DNA of 12,364 nt from Frankiaceae bacterium (GTDB lineage Bacteria > Actinomycetota > Actinomycetes > JAVEEJ01), in NCBI GenBank assembly GCA_030840515.1, contig JAVEEJ010000073.1, forward strand, positions 1 to 12,364, given 5' to 3'. The translations under genes and the position numbers were made by a program. The notes under the pieces were generated by a model, which was not told the DNA's origin, searched no databases, and worked only from the letters and a program-made list of their open reading frames with translations. Of this stretch, positions 1 to 6,565 are shown in pieces; position 1 is the first letter of the stretch, and each line of letters opens with the position of its first letter.

Positions 1-1
1 C

Positions 2-769
2 TTCCGGCAGCGCGTCTTCGGCGGGCAGGTGGCCGGACAGGCGCTGGTGGCGGCGGGCCGCACGGTGGAGGCGGAGCGGGCGGTGCACTCGCTGCACGCC
101 TACTTCCTGCGCCCCGGCGACCCGAAGATCCCGATCCTCTACCTGGTCGACCGCATCCGGGACGGCCGCTCCTTCACCACCCGGCGGGTGGTGGCGGTCC
201 AGCACGGCAAGGCGATCTTCAACCTCGCCGCCTCGTTCACCGCCGGCGAGCCGGGGATGGAGCACCAGGTGACCGCGCCCACGGTCACGCCGGCCGAGCG
301 GCTCCCGCCACTGGCCGAGGCGCTCGCCGGCCATGCGGACAACCCCGTCGTCGAGTGGGTCGCGACCTCACCCATCGAGCTGCGCTACGCGGGCGCGCAC
401 CCACTGCTCGTGGAGCGGGGAGTGGAGCATGAGGCGAGTACGGCGGTTTGGCTGCGAGCGGCCGGGACCCTGCCCGATGACCCGCTCATCCACGTCTGCG
501 TGTTGACCTACGCCAGCGACATCACGCTGCTCGACTCCGCGCTCCTCGCCCACGGCAAGGCCTGGGGTCGCGGCGAGGTGCTGGGCGCGAGCCTCGACCA
601 CGCCATGTGGTTCCACCGCCCGTTTCGCGCCGATGAGTGGCTGCTCTACGACCAGCACTCACCGACCGCCACCGGCGGCCGGGCCCTTGCCGAAGGCCGG
701 ATCTTCACCGAGGCCGGCGACCTCGCTGTGACAGTGGTGCAGGAGGGCTTGATGCGCACCCCGCGCTGA
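2..769 (+). CDS. tesB: Acyl-CoA thioesterase II (TesB-type), 5'-truncated
   Basis: Hydrolyses acyl-CoA to free fatty acid and CoA in the cytosol; the TesB fold is a double hotdog. The reading frame is open from base 2, so the N-terminus lies outside the window; 255 residues are visible. The first visible residues (FRQRVFGGQVAGQALVAA) are the conserved N-terminal hotdog motif, so only about 30-40 residues should be missing, and the GTG at 29 is internal rather than a start. In visible numbering, the C-terminal hotdog has SLDHAMWFHRPF with the catalytic Asp at about 199, a Ser/Thr-rich SPTAT at about 220-224, and VQEGLMR with the catalytic Gln at about 247. These match the Asp, Thr/Ser and Gln triad known from E. 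coli TesB. Also typical is LPDDPLIHVCVLTYASD. Codons around 418-455 (AGT, ACG, GTT, CGA) are less GC-biased than the rest, although the protein aligns normally there. It converges on the tRNA-Thr gene. Family assignment is firm; the chain-length preference cannot be read. Confidence 0.93.
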   Translation, partial: FRQRVFGGQVAGQALVAAGRTVEAERAVHSLHAYFLRPGDPKIPILYLVDRIRDGRSFTTRRVVAVQHGKAIFNLAASFTAGEPGMEHQVTAPTVTPAERLPPLAEALAGHADNPVVEWVATSPIELRYAGAHPLLVERGVEHEASTAVWLRAAGTLPDDPLIHVCVLTYASDITLLDSALLAHGKAWGRGEVLGASLDHAMWFHRPFRADEWLLYDQHSPTATGGRALAEGRIFTEAGDLAVTVVQEGLMRTPR

Positions 770-795
770 CCGCAGGACAGCAGTCGCCTCGCGGT
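769..795. terminator. Candidate hairpin terminator between convergent tesB and tRNA-Thr
   Basis: The stem CCGCAGG (770-776) pairs with CCT (787-789) plus GCGG (791-794), with one bulged C at 790 and a 10-nt loop. A769 and T795 can add a pair. It begins at the tesB stop codon and lies just beyond the tRNA 3' end on the other strand, so it could serve both. It has no T-tract, which is common in actinobacteria but makes the call weak. Confidence 0.35.
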
Positions 796-804
796 GGAAG
801 AAGG

Positions 805-881
805 TGGAGCCGCCTATCGGAATCGAACCGATGACCTACGCATTACGAGTGCGTCGCTCTAGCCGACTGAGCTAAGGCGGC
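805..881 (-). tRNA. tRNA-Thr (anticodon CGT)
   Basis: Read on the minus strand, this folds into a full cloverleaf. The acceptor stem GCCGCCT pairs with AGGCGGC, the D stem GCTC with GAGC (loop containing GG), the anticodon stem ACGCA with TGCGT around the loop CTCGTAA, and the T stem ATCGG with CCGAT around the loop TTCGATT. The anticodon CGT reads the Thr codon ACG. The discriminator base is T (808) and CCA is encoded at 805-807, so CCA need not be added post-transcriptionally. Its 5' end is 25 nt downstream of the hydrolase stop codon on the same strand, so it may be processed from the operon transcript or use a promoter inside the hydrolase gene. No promoter is evident in the 25-nt gap. 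Confidence 0.97.
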
Positions 882-906
882 GGGCCGTGCGGGGAGGAGC
901 ATAGCC

Positions 907-2463
907 TCAGCAGCGGGCACCGACCGGAGGCACCTTGAGGTCGAGCAGGTAGTCGTCGGCGATCCGGTCCACGCACGCGCTGCCCTCGCCGTACACCGTG
1001 TGCCCGTCACCGTTGTAGGTCAGCAGCACGCCCTTCGACAGCTGTTTGGCCAATGCGACGGCCCACGAGTACGGCGTCGCTGGGTCACGGAGCGTCCCGA
1101 TCACGAGGATCGGCGGTGAACCGGCAGCGGTGATGGCCTCGTCCTTGCCCGTGGCGGGCACCGGCCAGTAGGCGCAGGTCAGGGAGCCCCAGCCGAGGAA
1201 GGAGCCGAAGATCGGCGACTCCTTCGACCAGTCCGCCGCGTCGCGTTGGTAGACCTTCGGGTCGGTCGGCGACGGATGGTCGACGCAGTTGATGGCCGTG
1301 TTGGCCTCGGTCTGGTTGCTGTATTTGTGGTCGTGCCGGTCGACGAGCTGGTCGGCGATGTAGAGCAGGGAAGCCCCGTCGCCGCCGAGCGCCTGCTTCA
1401 GCGCATCGCGCAGGAAGCTCCAGCTGCTCTTGCTGTAGAGCGCGGTGGCGATCCCGAGGATGCCCGCTGCCTGAGTGAGCTCGCGACCGTCAGCCTCGGT
1501 GTAGCGACTCGTCGGCAGCGGGTGGCTGTCGAGTGCGTCGATGAACTCGGTGATGCGGCGCCGGGCGTCCGAGGCGGAGGCCGTGCCGAGTGGGCAGCTC
1601 GAGCGCTTCACGCAGTCGGCGAGGAACGCGTCCAGCGCGGTCTCGAACCCGCGCGCCTGCGTCCGGTTGAGCTGCTCGGTCCCGAGCGTCGGGTCGATGG
1701 CGCCGTCGAGGATCAGCGCCCGCACATGAGTGGGGAATAGCTTCGCGTACACGGCTCCCAGATACGTGCCGTAGCTCTTGCCCATGTAGGTCAGCTTCGC
1801 GTCGCCGAGCACGGCGCGCAGCACGTCCATGTCGCGCGCTGCATCCTCGGTGGACACATGGGCGAGCAGCCGCATCGCCTTGGACCGGCAGTCGCTTGCC
1901 CACTGCTTCGAGAAGTCGAGCAGGGCCTGCACCTCTTGGGCGTTGTCAGGCGAGGCGTCCGCCAGCTCGTAGTCGTCCAGGAACTTCGTCGACAGGCAGC
2001 GGACCGGCGTGGACGCGCCCACCCCGCGCGGGTCGAAGCCGATGAGGTCGTAGTGGTTCCTGATCCGCTTCGTCACCGGCTTCTGCTTGGCGTAGTCGAC
2101 GCCGGATCCGCCAGGTCCGCCCGGGTTGACCAGGATCGAGCCGCGCTTGCTCCCACTCGCCTTCAACCGATCGACGGCGATGGTGATCGTCTCGCCCGAC
2201 GGCTTCGTGTAGTCGAGCGGAACCGTCATCGTGGCGCACTGGAATCCGCTCCCGCAGCCGTGCCACTTGAGCTTCTGCTTGTAGAAGCGGTCGAGTGCCG
2301 ACGCGGTCGGTGACGACGTCGGGGCGGAGGCCGACGGCTCCGGGGACGTCACGACGACGCTGGGTTGCACCTGCGGCGTGCTGCCCGAAGACGAGCAGCC
2401 GGCAATGAGCACGGCGAGTGCGAGTACGGCGACGAGCGACCCGCGGCGCGTCGTACCCGTCAT
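907..2463 (-). CDS. TAP-like alpha/beta-hydrolase lipoprotein (S33-type exopeptidase family)
   Basis: An exported serine hydrolase of 518 residues, resembling Streptomyces tripeptidyl aminopeptidases and mycobacterial Hip1/CaeA-type proteins. It starts MTGTTRRGSL, then has a hydrophobic stretch and a lipobox LIAGC with the lipidation Cys at 23. A Ser/Thr/Pro-rich linker spans about 24-56, so the enzyme is probably tethered to the outer face of the membrane. The hydrolase core has the oxyanion motif NPGGPGGSG (113-121), DPRGVG (144-149), the nucleophile motif GKSYG (Ser230), Asp460 in GTLRDPATPY and His488 in GDGHTVY. The region around 430-515 matches the TAP-like C-terminal domain. Ten further Cys (for example 70, 76, 284, 290) could form disulfides outside the cell. 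I chose the ATG at 2463 over the upstream in-frame ATG at 2547 because it puts the signal peptide at the N-terminus and makes an ATGA overlap with the PSP1 stop. Peptidase versus esterase activity and the natural substrate are unknown. Confidence 0.9.
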   Translation of the reverse strand: MTGTTRRGSLVAVLALAVLIAGCSSSGSTPQVQPSVVVTSPEPSASAPTSSPTASALDRFYKQKLKWHGCGSGFQCATMTVPLDYTKPSGETITIAVDRLKASGSKRGSILVNPGGPGGSGVDYAKQKPVTKRIRNHYDLIGFDPRGVGASTPVRCLSTKFLDDYELADASPDNAQEVQALLDFSKQWASDCRSKAMRLLAHVSTEDAARDMDVLRAVLGDAKLTYMGKSYGTYLGAVYAKLFPTHVRALILDGAIDPTLGTEQLNRTQARGFETALDAFLADCVKRSSCPLGTASASDARRRITEFIDALDSHPLPTSRYTEADGRELTQAAGILGIATALYSKSSWSFLRDALKQALGGDGASLLYIADQLVDRHDHKYSNQTEANTAINCVDHPSPTDPKVYQRDAADWSKESPIFGSFLGWGSLTCAYWPVPATGKDEAITAAGSPPILVIGTLRDPATPYSWAVALAKQLSKGVLLTYNGDGHTVYGEGSACVDRIADDYLLDLKVPPVGARC

Positions 2464-3317
2464 GCCTCGTCCGCCGTCGACCGCATACCTCCGGCGAGTG
2501 CACCGTCGTGGGCAGCCCGGGATGAGCAGGTGCTGGCACGCGTGCACGCAACCCGTTGACCCGTCTCGTTCATGCGCACCACCACAGTGTCGCTGGGGAC
2601 GTTGTGACCGACGACCACGCCTTCACCCTCCGGTGTCTCCACCGAGCACCCGAGCTCGGGCGCGTTGGCTTTGAAGTCCTGATAGAGCGGGTGCTCGTAC
2701 TTGAGGCAGCACATCAGCCGGCCGCACGCCCCGCTGATCTTGAGCGGGTTGGGGGCGAGGTCCTGGTCCTTGGCCATGCGCACACTGACCGGCTCGAAGT
2801 CCTTGAGGAACGTCGAGCAGCACAGGTCGCGGCCGCACGGGCCGATGCCGCCTTGCAGTCGCGCCTCGTCGCGGGCACCGAGCTGGCGCAGCTCGACCTT
2901 CGCGTCGAGGGTGCGCGCCAGGTCCCGCACGAGCTGGCGGAAGTCGACGCGGTGCGGTGCCGAGAAGTAGACCGTGGCCATGCGGCGGCCGTCCTTCAGC
3001 ACCCAGTCCACTCCGAGCACCTTCATCGGCAGACCCGCTTCGCGGATCAGCCGCCTGGCGGCGACTCGTGTCTCCGCGCGCCGGGCCTTGTGCTCCTCGC
3101 CGCGCGCGAAGTCCTCCTCGGTGGCGATGCCCGCGCAGTCGTTGAGCCCCCCGATCTCCTCATCCACCCACTGCGGCGCCCACACCGTCTGCGCCACCTC
3201 TGTGCCGTCGTCGGTCGGGACGAGCACGTAGTCGCCCACTCGCGGCCGGTGCTCCCCCGCGTCGAGGTAGTAGAGGCGGCCGTAAGGGGTGAACGTCACC
3301 GCCATCACGTTGGGCAC
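2460..3317 (-). CDS. PSP1 C-terminal domain protein (RicT/YaaT-like)
   Basis: A cytosolic protein of 285 residues (281 if it starts at the ATG at 3305). The central and C-terminal parts carry the PSP1 hallmarks: GIGPCGRDLCCSTF (157-170) and SGACGRLMCCLKYEHPLY (195-212). The cysteines 161, 166, 167, 198, 203 and 204 lie in two CGRxxCC motifs. In Bacillus subtilis, RicT (YaaT), with RicA and RicF, binds Fe-S clusters and acts in RNA processing and sporulation control; the role of actinobacterial homologues is not settled. I see no RicA or RicF partner here. The gene follows holB after 39 nt, and an in-frame TAG in that gap limits the start to the GTG at 3317 or the ATG at 3305. Neither has a good Shine-Dalgarno sequence. 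The stop overlaps the start of the hydrolase gene (ATGA). The last 25 or so residues (after about 260) are Ala/Ser-rich and look family-specific. Confidence 0.9.
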   Translation of the reverse strand: MPNVMAVTFTPYGRLYYLDAGEHRPRVGDYVLVPTDDGTEVAQTVWAPQWVDEEIGGLNDCAGIATEEDFARGEEHKARRAETRVAARRLIREAGLPMKVLGVDWVLKDGRRMATVYFSAPHRVDFRQLVRDLARTLDAKVELRQLGARDEARLQGGIGPCGRDLCCSTFLKDFEPVSVRMAKDQDLAPNPLKISGACGRLMCCLKYEHPLYQDFKANAPELGCSVETPEGEGVVVGHNVPSDTVVVRMNETGQRVACTRASTCSSRAAHDGALAGGMRSTADEA

Positions 3318-3329
3318 CCGGTGAGACTA

Positions 3330-3351
3330 CGTGCCCCCCGACCGCGGCACG
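3330..3351 (-). other. Short hairpin in the holB-PSP1 gap
   Basis: On the minus strand, CGTGCC (3351-3346) can pair with GGCACG (3335-3330) around a 10-nt G-rich loop. It lies between the holB stop and the PSP1 start, the widest gap among the CDS junctions of the cluster. It could be a processing or attenuation site, or simply chance in a GC-rich sequence. No T-tract follows. Confidence 0.25.
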
Positions 3352-3356
3352 AGCGC

Positions 3357-4496
3357 TCAGCCGGCTCGCAGCGCCAGTGCCATCGCCTCGGTGGCGAGCA
3401 GGGTGTTCACGTTCAGCCCCACCTGCTCGCGGCAGGCGAGCACGGCGTCGATCCGGCGCACCGTCGCCTCGGCCGTCGTCGCTCGCGCGACCGCGGCCAC
3501 CTGCTCGGCCAGGTCGGCGTTGACGATCTCGGCACCGCCACCGCTCTGCATGACCAGGACGTCGCGGTAGAACCCGGCCAGGTCGGTCAGCGCCCGGTCC
3601 AGAGCGTCCCGCTCGGTACGGGTGGCGCGTGACTTCTGCCGCTTCTCCAGGTCGCTGAAGGCTCCCGCAGTTCCCCGTGGCGCGGGCTTGCCCTCGGTCG
3701 CGCCCAGGGCGGCGCGCAGGTCGGCGAGCTCGCGTGCCTCGAGTTCGGCGGTCAGCGCGAGCGACTCCTCCTTGGCAGCGCTGATGAGGTTCTCGGCCGC
3801 CGTGAGCGCACCCGGCACAGTGCCGACCTGCTGCGGCAGGGCGAGCACCTCGCGGCGCCGCCGACGGGCGTCCTCGTCCCGGGCGAGCCGACGCGCCCTG
3901 CCGATGTGCCCCTGGGCGATCCGAGCCGCAAAGGCGGCCATCGCCGGGTCCACCCCGTCACGTCTGACCAGTACCTCGGCCACCGCTGCGGTCGGCGGGG
4001 TGCGCAACGCGACGTGACGGCAGCGCGAGCGGATCGTCGGCGAGACGTCCTCGCTCTCCAGGGTCGGCGCGCACAGCAGGAGGACCGCCCGCGGAGGAGG
4101 CTCCTCGAGCGTCTTGAGGAAGGCGTTGGATGCCTGCTCGGTGAAGCGGTCGGCGTCTTCGATGATGACGATGCGGTAGCGCCGCCGCAGCGGGGCCATC
4201 GCCGCGTCCACGACCAGCTGGCGCATCTCACGCACGCTGTAGGACAGGCCTTCGGGCGCGACCACCTCGACATCGGGATGCGAGCCCGCGAGCACGGTGT
4301 GGCACGCCTCGCAGTCGCCGCAGCCACCGTCTGGGCACTGCAGCGCCGCCGCGAACGCCCGCGCGGCGACCGACCGGCCGGAGCCCGGCGGACCGGTGAA
4401 CAGCCAGGCGTGGGTCATCGCCGCCGGCGTGCGCGCCGCGTGGCTGAGCACTTCGACGGCAGCCTCCTGTCCCACCAGGTCAGAGAACACGCTCAT
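3357..4496 (-). CDS. holB: DNA polymerase III subunit delta' (clamp loader)
   Basis: A subunit of the clamp loader that opens and places the beta sliding clamp on primed DNA. It has 379 residues, usual for actinobacteria. The AAA+ module starts FSDLVGQEAAVEVL (4-17). The Walker A position is GPPGSGRS (35-42), with Arg41 in place of the usual Lys, which fits delta' being a poor or non-hydrolysing ATPase. The zinc-binding cysteines are 54, 59, 62 and 65 (CPDGGCGDCEAC). The Walker B-like segment is IVIIEDAD (109-116), followed by NAFLKTLEEPP (124-134). The SRC motif (157-159, in TIRSRCRHV) supplies the arginine finger to the neighbouring subunit. The C-terminal half (about 220-379) is the helical collar domain. 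The ATG at 4496 overlaps the tmk stop (ATGA) and has AGGTGG at 4504-4509, 7 nt upstream, inside the tmk coding sequence. Translation is therefore probably coupled to tmk. Confidence 0.95.
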   Translation of the reverse strand: MSVFSDLVGQEAAVEVLSHAARTPAAMTHAWLFTGPPGSGRSVAARAFAAALQCPDGGCGDCEACHTVLAGSHPDVEVVAPEGLSYSVREMRQLVVDAAMAPLRRRYRIVIIEDADRFTEQASNAFLKTLEEPPPRAVLLLCAPTLESEDVSPTIRSRCRHVALRTPPTAAVAEVLVRRDGVDPAMAAFAARIAQGHIGRARRLARDEDARRRRREVLALPQQVGTVPGALTAAENLISAAKEESLALTAELEARELADLRAALGATEGKPAPRGTAGAFSDLEKRQKSRATRTERDALDRALTDLAGFYRDVLVMQSGGGAEIVNADLAEQVAAVARATTAEATVRRIDAVLACREQVGLNVNTLLATEAMALALRAG

Positions 4497-6565
4497 GTGC
4501 GCACCACCTGGTGTCCCTTCGCCGGCACGAGCAGCCGCGACAGGAGCGGCTCGACCCGGGCCCGCACTGCCGCGGCGATCTGCTCGGGCGACTCCTGCGC
4601 GTCCAGCACCAGGTAGCGGCCGGGCTCACGGTCCGCGAGCGCAAGGAACCCGGCCCTGACGCGTTCGTGGAAGGCGAGCGGCTCGGCCTCGAGCCGGTCC
4701 GGGCTTCCGCCCGCACGACTGAGCCCGACATCTGCGGGCAGGTCGAGCACGACCGTGAGGTCGGGCACGAGCCCACCTGTCGCCCACGTCGAGAGCTGGC
4801 GAACCTCTCGTTGCGCCAGCTCGCGGCCGGCCCCCTGGTAGGCCAGGGAGGAGTCGACGTAGCGGTCGGTGATGACGACCGCGCCCCGACGGAGCCCCGG
4901 CTCGACCAGCGAGGACACGTGGTCAGCGCGGTCCGCGGCATACAGCAGCGCCTCCGAGCGGGGGCTCAATGCCGTGGTCGGATCGAGCAGCATTGCGCGG
5001 ATCGCGCGCCCTGTGCCGGTGCCACCGGGCTCGCGTGTCGTGAGCACCTCGACACCGCGGGTTTGGAGCCATTCCGCGAGGAGCCGCACCTGGGTCGACT
5101 TCCCCGCGCCATCGCCACCTTCGAACGCGAGGAAGAGCCCGGGGTGCCGGATGCGCGTTCCGTGCCCGCGCAGCGACGACCACAGCTCGGCGAGCAGTGG
5201 CACGGACGAGTCATCCATCTGCCGGTAGGCCAGCATGCCGACGACGACGGCCAGCAGGCCGGCGACGAAGAGCGTGAGGGTGATGCCGTCCGAGTGGAAG
5301 TGCCACTTGCCCAGCTCCCAGGTGTTGTCGCCGATCGCGCCCGAGATGAAGGGAGCGGCGGCGAGCACCACCAGCAGATCCATGCGCACGAGTGAGCCGA
5401 CGAACGCGAACGTGCGCCCGCGCACCTCGTCGGCCACCTCTGACCCCAGCAGGGTGTACCCGCTCACCCAGGCGAGCCCCGAGAACATCCCGAGGACGAC
5501 GGTGATGAGCAGCGCCAGGACCAGATCAGGGACGATGGCGAGTACGGCGAGCGCGCTGCCGGCACCGACGATCGAGAGGCCGAAGAGGCGGCGTCGGCTG
5601 AAACCGGCGAGCAGCCGCGGTCCGACGGCCATCCCTGCCGCGAGCCCCGTGAACACGGCGCCGAACAGCACGCCGTACGCCGCGTTCCCACCCTTGTGCA
5701 ACGTGGTGTAGCCCTTGCCGAGCGCGATGACCGCTCCCGCAGCGGCGAAGGCCCCCAACATCCCGAGGACGAGGCCACGGACGAGCGGCGTCGTGCCGAT
5801 GAACTTCCAGCCCTCGACGATCGATCGCATCAGTCCGGCGAAGCTCTCGGCCTTATGCCGCTCGCCCTCGGCGGTGCGGGCGGCTTTGATCTCGCGCAGC
5901 GACCAGATGGTCAGCGCCGAGACCAGGAAGGTTCCCGCGTCGAAGTAGAGCGCGAGGTCCGTGGGGTTGGCGGTGAAGAAGCTGGAGGCGTTCTCCAGCG
6001 CGCGGTTCATCACGGCGAGCAAGGCGAAGATGGCCGCTGCGACGGGTGCGCTGCCGTAGGTCGTCAGCAGCGAGAGCTGGTTGGCCCGCTCGAGCTTGTC
6101 GGGCGGGACGAGGTTCGGGACCGTGGCCTCCTTGGCCGGCGTCCAGAACAGCGTGACGACCTCGATGAGGAAGCTGGCCGCGATCAGGTAGTAGAGCGAG
6201 TGCGTGAGCGGGATGAACAGCAGCAGCGCGAAGCGCATGAAGTCACACACGACCATCGTCGTTCGACGGTCGAGCACGTCGGCGAGCGCACCCGCGAGCG
6301 GGCCGAGCAGCAAGGCCGGCAGGAAGCGCACGATGAGCACGCCGCCGATGGCGTACTGCTGCACGGCGAACCCTGCCCCCTGCGCGGCGGCGAGCTGTTG
6401 TGCCAGGGCAGTCGTGGCCAGCAGGCCGAGCCAGTCGCCGAGGCTCGACACCGAGAGCGCAAGCCACAGCCGACGGAAGGCAGGGATGCGCAGCACTCCA
6501 CCGACGCCTTCGGCGACGCCGGGAGCGGCGAGGTCGGCAACGTCGGAGCCGCGCTCCTCGGTCAC
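4493..6565 (-). CDS. tmk: MFS transporter-like / thymidylate kinase fusion protein
   Basis: A 690-residue two-part protein. Residues 1-450 look like a 12-helix major facilitator domain, with hydrophobic segments near 35-58, 71-97, 101-119, 122-140, 166-186, 207-222, 262-284, 296-316, 325-345, 348-371, 388-411 and 428-447 and a typical loop motif ADVLDRR (95-101). Residues 475-690 are a complete dTMP kinase, which converts dTMP + ATP to dTDP + ADP: P-loop EGGDGAGKST (482-491), REPGGT (511-516), DRYVDSSLAYQG (567-578) and the lid region around PDRLEAEP (622-629). An ordinary Tmk has about 200-215 residues, matching the C-terminal part alone. Similar fusions exist in Streptomyces and relatives, so this is not an assembly artefact. 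The GTG start overlaps the topA stop (GTGA). An internal ATG at 5218 could give a free kinase, but no Shine-Dalgarno precedes it. What the transporter part moves, if anything, is unknown. Confidence 0.93.
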   Translation of the reverse strand: MTEERGSDVADLAAPGVAEGVGGVLRIPAFRRLWLALSVSSLGDWLGLLATTALAQQLAAAQGAGFAVQQYAIGGVLIVRFLPALLLGPLAGALADVLDRRTTMVVCDFMRFALLLFIPLTHSLYYLIAASFLIEVVTLFWTPAKEATVPNLVPPDKLERANQLSLLTTYGSAPVAAAIFALLAVMNRALENASSFFTANPTDLALYFDAGTFLVSALTIWSLREIKAARTAEGERHKAESFAGLMRSIVEGWKFIGTTPLVRGLVLGMLGAFAAAGAVIALGKGYTTLHKGGNAAYGVLFGAVFTGLAAGMAVGPRLLAGFSRRRLFGLSIVGAGSALAVLAIVPDLVLALLITVVLGMFSGLAWVSGYTLLGSEVADEVRGRTFAFVGSLVRMDLLVVLAAAPFISGAIGDNTWELGKWHFHSDGITLTLFVAGLLAVVVGMLAYRQMDDSSVPLLAELWSSLRGHGTRIRHPGLFLAFEGGDGAGKSTQVRLLAEWLQTRGVEVLTTREPGGTGTGRAIRAMLLDPTTALSPRSEALLYAADRADHVSSLVEPGLRRGAVVITDRYVDSSLAYQGAGRELAQREVRQLSTWATGGLVPDLTVVLDLPADVGLSRAGGSPDRLEAEPLAFHERVRAGFLALADREPGRYLVLDAQESPEQIAAAVRARVEPLLSRLLVPAKGHQVVRT

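Noticed and set aside
805..881. tRNA-Thr as an integration site for a mobile element
   Set aside because: No integrase, no repeated tRNA 3' fragment and no foreign-looking genes nearby in the window.
2464..2547. 28-residue N-terminal extension of the hydrolase from the ATG at 2547
   Set aside because: It would bury the lipoprotein signal peptide and overlap the PSP1 gene by over 80 bases; the ATG at 2463 gives a lipobox at residue 23 and an ATGA overlap.
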